Assembly: GCA_900074885.1 (NCBI GenBank)
Contig: FJUW01000009.1
Span: forward strand, 1-64,000
Origin: Rhynchosporium graminicola
Taxonomy: Eukaryota > Ascomycota > Leotiomycetes > Helotiales > Ploettnerulaceae
DNA length: 64,000 nucleotides
Direction: 5' to 3'
The notes under the pieces were generated by a model, which did no database searches, had not been told where the DNA came from, and was given only the letters and a program-made list of their open reading frames with translations. The translations under genes and the position numbers were made by a program. Numbering within the stretch: the first letter of the stretch is position 1; each line of letters starts with the position of its first letter. This document shows, one piece after another, positions 56,545-64,000 of the stretch.

Positions 56545-57874
56545 ATGAGCGACCTCCAAAGATCCTTTGCCAAGGCAAAGCTCGCAAGCTACCCCGCCAC
56601 AATGCCTCTAATTCCATTTCGAGAGTCAGAGCAAGACGAAGAATCGGATCATTTCAATACAGAGCTTCCTATGGACGACGACTCTTCTTCTGCCTCCTCA
56701 GCTTCATCGGCCTCGTCCACCGGCACAATTATTCCTTCGCGGAATGAGAATCTATTCGCCCGGCCTCAAGGGTCTGTACACCACAATCCTTCTAAGCAAG
56801 CAACTACTAACAAACCTATCTGTCAGGTCTCCAAATAAACGAACAATGGACCAGATACCTTGGACAACCTATTTCGAACGAGAGCTCTTCCTCGAATCCG
56901 TCACCGAGTCCTCTACAATAGTGCACCATGCCTACCTTACCTCACCCGTGGGTAACGCGCCTTTGTTTGTTACACATCATGGAGCGGGCTCTTCTGGTCT
57001 CTCATTTGCGGTTATGACTGCAGAGGTTCGCAAAAGATTGCCGTCTGCTGGTATACTGTCCTTAGATGCCCGGGGGCATGGCGCTACAACTATCACGCCC
57101 GAGCCGAAAATAATAGACCTTAGTTTGCAGACACTAAGTGCAGACCTAATATCAGTGCTGGATAAGGCAAAGACGCAAATGAACTGGGAAGAAATGCCAC
57201 TAATAGTCCTAATCGGCCATTCACTAGGGGGTGCAGTCGTAACGGACGTTGCAAAGAGTGGAAAGCTCGGAAACTCAGTCCTAGGATACGCAGTCCTTGA
57301 CGTCGTCGAGGGTTCTGCTATAGATGCCTTACAAAGTATGCAAACATACCTGTCTACTCGACCAGCAGGATTCCCATCTTTAGAATCTGGCATAGAATGG
57401 CATATTCGATCGAGAACGATTCGAAACTCCATGTCAGCTCGAACGAGTGTACCTGCCTTACTAAAGCATGATCCAGCTACGAGAAGTTCAAGATGTTGGA
57501 CGTGGCAGACTGATTTGGCTGCAACGCAACCATTCTGGGAGGGATGGTTCGTTGGGCTTAGCAAGAAGTTTCTGGAAGCTAAAGGAGGAAAGTTACTTCT
57601 GCTTGCTGGCACTGATCGACTAGACAAGGAGCTCATAATCGGTCAAATGCAAGGTATATCTCCCCGTCTCTTGTCAAAGTCGAAACTCAGATGTTGATAA
57701 CGTGCAGGTAAGTATGCGTTACAGGTTTTCCCTGAAGCCGGGCACTTCGTACATGAAGATTTGCCAGAAAAGACAGCTATGGTAATAGTCGATTTTTACA
57801 AAAGAAATGACCGGAGTGCTATTGTTTTACCACCAAAGGTCTCAGATTTACTACGGGCTGGGAAAAGAGTATGA
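56545..57874 (+). CDS. PPE1: Protein phosphatase methylesterase 1
   Basis: Three exons, 56545-56771, 56827-57653 and 57708-57874, encode 406 residues. The ATG at 56545 (MSDLQRSFAKAKL) is the first in frame; the frame upstream opens only with TTG. An acidic Ser-rich N-terminal part is followed by the alpha/beta hydrolase: FVTHHGAGSSGLSF, DARGHGAT, and the nucleophile elbow IGHSLGGA with Ser208. Asp234 in LDVVEG and His364 in EAGHFVHED complete the catalytic triad in the PME-1 arrangement. The enzyme removes the methyl ester from the C-terminal leucine of PP2A catalytic subunits and so affects holoenzyme assembly. The 54-base second intron rejoins MQG and KYALQVFPEAGHF. It is the last gene before the right RIP block. 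Very secure. Confidence 0.94.
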
Positions 57875-58330
57875 AATGGACTTTTCCAGTAACCATATTC
57901 AGCACCCAAATCGAAGTCGATCAGGCTGAACAGGCCCAGCTGACTCGCCCACCAGCCCCTAGAAGTCTTGAATTGCTCGATCTAGCTGAGACTTTCTTCA
58001 CATTTCGGCTCGAATCTTCCAGGCATAGCGAATGTTGGGACGAGAGCAGAGGATTGTACAGTCTGCAAAAAACATATAGGGTATGTTCAATGGGACAGCC
58101 TTAGGCCAAACGGACTATCAGCTATAAGCTATTCTTCGGTTTAGCGTGATTCTTCAGTAAATAACGCTGGTACACCGCCTTTTAGTGTGAACCCCACTAA
58201 ATATTAATATACTATAATTATCAGAACTAGAAACCACTAAAGCTCTATGAATATTATACCGATTTACCTCTAAACTACTTCTTTTTGAAGCTCTTAATCT
58301 ATAGAGTATATATTTAGTCTGCGGCTATAC
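57875..58330. other. Boundary between gene island and right RIP block
   Basis: Composition changes from normal to TA-rich at about 58140-58200. The sequence at 58160-58195 (CGCTGGTACACCGCC and TTTTAGTGTGAACCCC) keeps high complexity and could be the terminal repeat of a DNA transposon, but I found no inverted partner. Confidence 0.45.
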
Positions 58331-58786
58331 CTCCTAAATCTGCTTCCAAGATTAGTACAAAAGCTCCAAAAGGACGTAAATCGACTAAACCACGTACTCG
58401 ACTACCTTCTGCGCTAGTATAACTAGCTAAAATAACCCTGAAAATCAATACTAAGAGTACTACAACTGAGTCTACTAAGCCTACTATAGACTCAGTTGTA
58501 GCTACAGTACTAGCTATAGTACTAGCTACAGTACTAGTACTAGTACTAGTACTAGCTATAGTACCAGCACCAGCTATAGCAAGCTAATCGACGCCTCCAC
58601 CTCCACCTGAATCGATTATACTCTTTTCTTCGCTTCCGCAGATTATTATATAGGTTATAAAGTTGGAAATTCGATACTACCTAGATAGCGAGCGTATTAG
58701 TAGTATAATTAGTAGTATTTCAAATAAGCTAGGAGAGGAGGGATATACCTACTAATCGATTAAAGAGACTACTAGAGAGGTAGCAG
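58331..58786 (+). pseudogene. 5' part of an unidentified reading frame, interrupted by a retroelement
   Basis: One plus frame can be read through with only a few RIP-type stops. It has a Lys/Ser-rich start (SKISTKAPKGRKSTKPRTR), a Thr/Ser stretch, a low-complexity run of Val, Leu, Ala and Pro that was probably Ala/Pro-rich before RIP, then STPPPPPE and a more ordinary domain (LEIRYYLDSERISSIISSIS, then KETTREVADN). It stops at the LTR insertion and continues in the same frame at 60760. I do not recognise it. Confidence 0.5.
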
Positions 58787-60759
58787 ATAATTATAACGAC
58801 ACAAGACTCAAGGCAGTATACAAGCAAGAATAAACAAGTAGGGAGGCTAAGAGCGATCTTATATAGTCTAGTACGAAGGAAACAGAAAGATACAGAGCTC
58901 TGAAGGAGTCTGCACCTTCTATATATACAAGGAGGGTATGCCTAAGGCACTAATACTAGCCCGTATCTGCTACGTATACTATGCGCTATTATATTACCCC
59001 CTTCCAAGATAAAGGCTCGCCCTCGAGCTTTTAAAAGCAAATAAAAAACGAAAGAAAAGATAGTTAAATCAAGTCGAATTCTAAATAAAATCCAAGTAAT
59101 TATTAATCTAAAGCGTAAGACGCAAATTACTCCTTCTTTATCTTTAATATCAGATAATCGCCCTTATAGTAACTATGCTTCTTATAGTAGTAACACTATA
59201 CTTCCTCGATAGGTATCAAGGGCTCAGAAGACGTACTAACTATTAGTAGAGCTAGAGTAGCTCGAGGTATTAAAGGTAGTCGAGAGAGTTCTAAATCGAG
59301 TGCCGTAAGAGAAGAGACTATAGCTAAATAATTAGTCTTCTAAGAGTACTTAATTAGAGCAGTAGCTATACGTAGCTATATAGTAAGCTTCGGCCAGAGG
59401 TAAAAGTACTACTCTAATTCAGCTATACCTCCGAGAATTACCGAGCTTTAGAACTTTACACGGAATTGCAAAAAGGACTCCTTTTTTATTAAAAGCTTAT
59501 GAAATTCGGTCTGATATTACTCCGTTTCGAGTCCGGAAAGGTAATAATAAGCGAGTACTAAAATCATCTCTTTAGCAGAAGAGAAAGGCGTAATTTCCGA
59601 GAGATACTATAGTTCTAAGTAACCTCTTATAAAGCTAGAAGTAGAGCTCTAGACTAGCGCTTTATAAGCACGCGTAGTCAGGTATCAGTCTGAATTAACT
59701 TCTAGTTAGTCCTAAATAGAAGTACGCTATTAGCTGAAAGACGGGTTAATCCCTATATCAAGATTATCGATACTTTCAGTTAGTTGCGACTTACTAGAGG
59801 TCCGTAAATTGTCAATTGAAGAGCGTTTAAGGGTAAGTTCTATCAGTAATTATAATACCGAGTTTTACTAAATAAGCGAGGCTAAGTAAGTAATTAAAAT
59901 ACTTAAAAGTTATGAAAGAAATAAAAGTCTAAATCGAATTCTAAAGAAGCTAAAAGATTAAGAAGAGTTAGATATCTTCATTAAGTAGATATAAAGAGTA
60001 TTAAATTAAAAGTTCTAGTAAAAGGAAGTCGATTCTATTAAGGAGAGCTAAATTATACTAGAGTATAGGGATTATAAGTCGAATTCTAATAATTTCCGCT
60101 AGGGTAATAAGCTACTTCGTCCTAGCCTAAAAGTAAGGTTTTTTACTATTAGAGCTGCTTTCGGAAGATTAAAGTCAGGTAAGGAGATAATAAATATTAG
60201 AGCTTATAAGGAAGTTTCTACTTAAAATTCGTCCGCTATTTTACTTCGTATATATAAAAGAACGAGTTTCGAAGTATCCGAGAGTAATTTCGTAATAATA
60301 CTAGTGCTTCTAAGGCTAAATTATATTTAAATTCTTAGCTATCCGAGAGATCTCTAGAATCTTAGCTCTTTTGAAAACCTAATTATCGAATTCGTAATTA
60401 ATAGTACTAACTATTTCTATATAATTCCGAAAATCTAAAGTAAGTAGAGATAACTTAGCGAAAAGCTCCTTAGTAGTTATACGTGCGAATCGAGTTTTCT
60501 AAGTAAGATATTATTTAATATTATCCTTAGTAGTCTTAATCTTTCTATTTAATATAATAATATAAGACTTAAGGTAGTATATAAGTAAGAATAAATAAGT
60601 AAGGAAGCTAAGAGCGATCTTATATAGTCTAGTATAAAGGAAACAGAAAGATATAGAGCTTTAAAGGAGTCTGCACCTTCTATATATATAAGGAGGGTAT
60701 GCCTAAGGCACCGATACTGGCCCGTATCTGCCACGTATACTATGCGCTATCATAATAAT
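58787..60759 (-). mobile_element. Non-autonomous LTR retroelement with target-site duplication, nested
   Basis: Two 202-base LTRs at 58792-58993 and 60553-60754, beginning TATAA and ending TATTATA or TATCATA, flank 1559 bases of internal sequence. ATAAT occurs at both outer edges (58787-58791 and 60755-60759), a 5-base target-site duplication. A CCCCCTT tract directly inside the left LTR is a polypurine tract on the minus strand, so the element points to lower coordinates and its 5' LTR is 60553-60754. The internal part has no pol. Near the 5' LTR it shares words with the gag start of the left-hand Gypsy element (CTATCCGAGAGATCTCTAG at 60341-60359 against 4146-4159 and following). The outer LTR part is also related (for example CTAAGAGCGATCTTATATAG). 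This suggests a deletion derivative. Confidence 0.82.
59015..59028 (+). other. Conserved hairpin inside the retroelement (also 63209-63222)
   Basis: GCTCGCCCTCGAGC: a 5-base-pair stem with a 4-base CCCT loop, 21 bases inside the 3' LTR. It has stayed intact in all copies seen, also at 4671-4684 and 7867-7880 on the opposite strand. Confidence 0.6.
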
Positions 60760-62090
60760 ACTATTAATTCAAGGGGTATTTCCAGCCTAAGAAGAGATTA
60801 CACTTACTAGTACGCTACGTATAGAGCTAATAGTAATCCGACTGAGGTAGATATTAGTAATTCAGCTGATTTCGACTATATTATCAAACGAGTTTTAAAC
60901 TAGGGAGCTAAAGGTAAGGAGAAGATACTTAGACTCCAGATTTACTTTAGTATTATCTTAACTCCTTAGAGTATAGTTCGACCTCTATAGAAAGATCTAG
61001 TACTAGTAAAGCCTCTAATTATTACTATTCTAAAGCGTATATATAGAGATCTGAGAGAGGAGAGAGAGGAGGTGCTAAAGCCTAAGAAACCTCGTATAGC
61101 GATAGTATAGTTGATAGAGGAGGAGAAACTAAGCTATTAAGCCGAAAAAGGAACCTTTAAGGAGCTCTTAACTTTAATTCAAGTACTATAGGCTTATAAA
61201 GTTAGCTCTTATAGTTCAACTATTCGCTTTTACTAAGTAAATAATAATAAGTACTATTACCTTTCAGGAGCTAATTTGACTCGCTAGAGCTATAATATTA
61301 AAGAAAGAGTTATTATAATTAATAAGCCTTCTATACTTTATAGAGGAGACTTATTAAGAGAGCTTACTAGGCGTCAAGAGGCAGAAGAAGTAAAGGAGAG
61401 AAAAGAGAGGAAGCAGAAGAAGAGAGAGTCTTACTATGATTTATCTTTATTACCAGAACGTCGAACAGGAGCCTAATACCCTCTGTAGACGCCTTATTAG
61501 CCTCTAAATAGCTTCCTATATCAGTACCCTATAATATAACCTCCTTAACCTCCTTCGGTATAGTCTCCTTATACTCCTAGCCTATAGGGCTATTTTCAAC
61601 CTCCGATATACCCTTAACTTAATATACCTCCTCTAGACTATGAATATTAACTGCCTGAACCTTAATTACCTCTAAATCGACTATAGAAGAGAGCTAGGAA
61701 TAAGTTTCTATCGATAGCAGATCTGCGAGAGTCGAGCCTACTACGTAGAAGTAGTAATTCTGAGGAGGTATTATTTACGCTAAAAACGTTTCTTTATAAG
61801 CTCTTACTACCCTCTAAAGCTTCTATAGCTTCGCAATTCGACTTCGCTATTAAGATATTTATAGAGTAAGAGTATAATATAGCTATAATATTAGAGATAA
61901 CGATTAGAGAGGCAATAGAGCTTAGAATAAAAGCTAGAGTCTTAAAGGTTATAAAGATAAATTTGAAGGCATTTAAGAAGTAGTATAATTAGTAAGAAGT
62001 ATAATAAACTATAGAAGAGGAAGAGGAGAAGGAGGAGAAGGAGGAGGAGGAGGAGGAGGAGTAGAGAGCAAATTTCTAGTAATTATAGCT
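60760..62090 (+). pseudogene. 3' part of the unidentified reading frame
   Basis: The frame continues from 58786 as ISSLRRDYTY, then NSNPTEVDISNSADFDYIIK, KEKILRLQIYF, a Lys/Glu-rich segment (REEREEVLKPKKPRIA, EAEEVKERKERKQKKRE), LLPERRTGA, and a Tyr/Pro-rich tail. Stops are nearly all of a kind RIP makes from Gln, Arg or Trp codons. An acidic/basic low-complexity run lies at 62010-62060 (GAGGAGGAG type). It lies back to back with the transposase relic on the other strand. Family unknown. Confidence 0.5.
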
Positions 62091-62269
62091 ATTTATATGC
62101 CTTCTTCTTCTTCTTCTTCTTTAAGACCTTAGTACTTATAATAGCGAAAATATACTCTTGCTCTACGTTGAGCTTTAGCTCTAATTCTAACTATACGTAT
62201 AGCTAGTATTAAGAAGCTTTCAAACTCCTCCTAGGTATACTATTTCTACTTCTAATTTCTTCTAATCTA

Positions 62270-62950
62270 TACCTTTAGATCTGCGAAACTCTCTTTAATT
62301 AGGTTGAAAAAGAGGTAATATAATAGGAGATATTTAAGCTGAAGACCGAAGGTAGCGCATAAGATAGCGACTTTAGGAGCTCTATAGATAGAGGCGTTAT
62401 CTATAATAATAACTCTGATTCTAAGCTTAATATACTCCGATAAGATACTCTTTTCAAGCTATTCAGTGAAGATCTCTATAGTAATAGAGCCTTAGAAGAT
62501 TAGAGGCTGATAATACCCCCTTATAGAGTATACCGGTAATATTAACTACCTTATCGACCTTTTTAGAACTCTCGATACCTCTGCTAGAGCTCCTCTTAGA
62601 GCCTAACCTCTCCTTCTTTCTGCTATACGTTTATTATAAGCAGATTTATCGATAAAGTAAAAGTAGTGAGAATTCCAGAATATTATCTTACGCCTCTAAG
62701 TAGCGATTAATTCGTCATTTCGTTAGGCCGCAGATATTAAGAGTACTTTCTTAGTATATTTAATTCGTTTAAGAGCTTTAGAGACTTAATTAATCGATAT
62801 ATCGATATCGTAAGCTTCGTAAAGGTAAGTAGTAATCTCATCTAAGTATAGATCTAGATCTCTCTCTAATAGAGCTATAATATATAGCTCTATATTATTA
62901 GTTATTGCTAGCTGAGGACCTCTCCGGTGTCGAGTTAGAGCCTTATCTTA
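62270..62950 (-). pseudogene. IS630/Tc1-mariner (DDE_3) transposase relic
   Basis: On minus from about 62940: a helix-turn-helix part with LYLDEITTYLYEAYDID and INQVSKALKRIKYTKK, then FIDKSAYNKR (first catalytic Asp), RRRG.ALRG with one stop, the FxGSITIEIFTE block, IIIDNASIYRAPKV (second Asp, about 62380-62402) and a degraded LPPYSPDFNPIEE block now read as LLLYYLFFNLIKESFADLK. The third acidic residue is replaced by Lys, a G-to-A change as RIP makes. This order matches fungal IS630-like DDE_3 transposases. The N-terminus is cut by the LTR starting at 62986. Confidence 0.8.
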
Positions 62951-62980
62951 TTAGATTCAACGATTACGCTAGTAAATTAT

Positions 62981-64000
62981 CTTATTATAACGACATAAGA
63001 CTCAAGGCGGTATACAAGCAAGAATAAATAAGTAGGGAGGCTAAGAGCGATCTTATATAGTCTAGTACGAAAGAAATAGAAAGATATAGAGCTCTAAAGG
63101 AGTCTGCACCTTCTATATATATAAGGAGGGTATGCCTAAGGCACCGATACTAGCCTATATCTGCCACGTATACTATGCGCTATCATATTACCCCCTTCCA
63201 AGATAAAGGCTCGCCCTCGAGCCTTAAAGAATCGAAGTAACTAAGGAAACAAAATAAGTATAAAACGCAGTTAAATATCAAGATAACCTTCTAAATTTCT
63301 ATTAAACTGAAACCGTAGATACTAATTCAGTACCGAGATTATCTCTTCTGCAGAGGGAAACGTAATCTCCGGTAATATTACTACGATTAGAGCGAAATTA
63401 CGATTCTAAAGTAGATTCCTAGATAGAGTTTATTAGTAATTATAATACCGAGTTTTACTAAATAAGCGAGGCTAAGTAAGTGATTAAAACACTTAAAGGT
63501 TACGAAAGAAATAAAAGTCTAAATCGAATTCTAAAGAAGCTAAAAGATTAAGGAGAGTTAGATATCTTCGTTAAGTAGATATAAAGAGTATTAAATTAAA
63601 AGTTCTAGTAAAAGGAAGTCGATTCTGCTAAGAGGAGCTAAATTATACTGGGGTATAGAGATTATAAGTCGAATTCTGATAATTTCCGCTAAGGTAATAA
63701 GCTACTTCGTCTTAGCCTAAAAGTAAGGTTTTTCGCTATTAGAGTTACTTTCGGAAGATTAAAGTTAAGTAAAAGGATAATAAATATTAGGGCTTATAAG
63801 GAAGTTTCTACCTAAAATTCGTTTACTATTTTACTTCGTACGTATAAAAGAATAAGTTTCGAAGTATCTGAGAGTAACTTCGTAGTAATACTAGTACTTC
63901 TAAGGCTGAATTATATTCAAATTCCTAGCTATCCGAGAGATCTCTAGAATCTCGACTCTTTTAAAAACCTAACTATCGAATTCGTAATTAATAGTACTAA
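62981..64000 (-). mobile_element. Second 202-base-LTR retroelement, runs off the window
   Basis: LTR at 62986-63187 (202 bases), followed by the same polypurine tract and GCTCGCCCTCGAGC hairpin (63209-63222). The internal sequence from about 63421 to 64000 matches 59836-60410 closely. CTTAT at 62981-62985 is the expected left target-site copy. The other LTR should begin roughly 160 bases past the window end. Confidence 0.78.

Noticed and set aside
56977..57636. 219-residue open frame antisense to PPE1
   Set aside because: Shadow of the PPE1 coding frame, no recognisable content.
14961..57874. Gene island considered as a secondary-metabolite or defence cluster
   Set aside because: All recognised genes are housekeeping functions from unrelated pathways. 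No backbone enzymes, NLR-like or HET proteins could be identified.

Overview
The window is from a filamentous ascomycete (Pezizomycotina). I think Leotiomycetes is the likeliest class, but that placement is only inference. The evidence is spliced genes with 44-80 base introns (GT...AG, a few longer), compact housekeeping genes of fungal type, and long repeat blocks nearly free of CpA and TpG. That last trait is the mark of repeat-induced point mutation (RIP).

Layout: (1) 1-8940 is a RIP-mutated repeat block. It holds a Ty3/Gypsy element on the minus strand (reverse transcriptase and gag relics, 268-base LTRs), a solo LTR with a target-site duplication, and a 3195-base near-perfect duplication abutting both sides of a single N, which is almost certainly an unmerged contig overlap. 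(2) 8940-14960 has ordinary composition but no gene I can recognise. (3) 14961-57874 is a gene island with 15 genes. (4) 58140-64000 is a second RIP block with nested elements: 202-base-LTR elements of a family related to the left one, inserted into an older unidentified reading frame and into an IS630/DDE_3 transposase relic.

The gene island is core eukaryotic machinery: a GPATCH11-like G-patch protein; a mitochondrial PPR-like protein divergent from ORC3 (replication origin recognition); a small unknown protein; SEC66 (ER translocation) divergent from a DSC4-like Golgi ubiquitin-ligase subunit; RCL1 (18S rRNA processing); a PWWP plus TFIIS-N-like chromatin protein; BRR2 (spliceosomal helicase); an unknown coiled-coil protein; cytosolic PheRS alpha; arginine-specific carbamoyl-phosphate synthase large chain; NPL4 (Cdc48 cofactor); a membrane-anchored alpha/beta-hydrolase-fold protein that seems to lack the nucleophile; and PPE1 (PP2A methylesterase). 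They do not form one pathway or a secondary-metabolite cluster. The notable arrangements are divergent promoters and convergent ends.

Exon structures were built by hand from splice signals and family expectations. Every multi-exon gene model given sums to a whole number of codons with one stop. No rRNA, tRNA or CRISPR was found. The most unusual features are in the repeat blocks and a few regulatory-looking or degenerate details inside the island.
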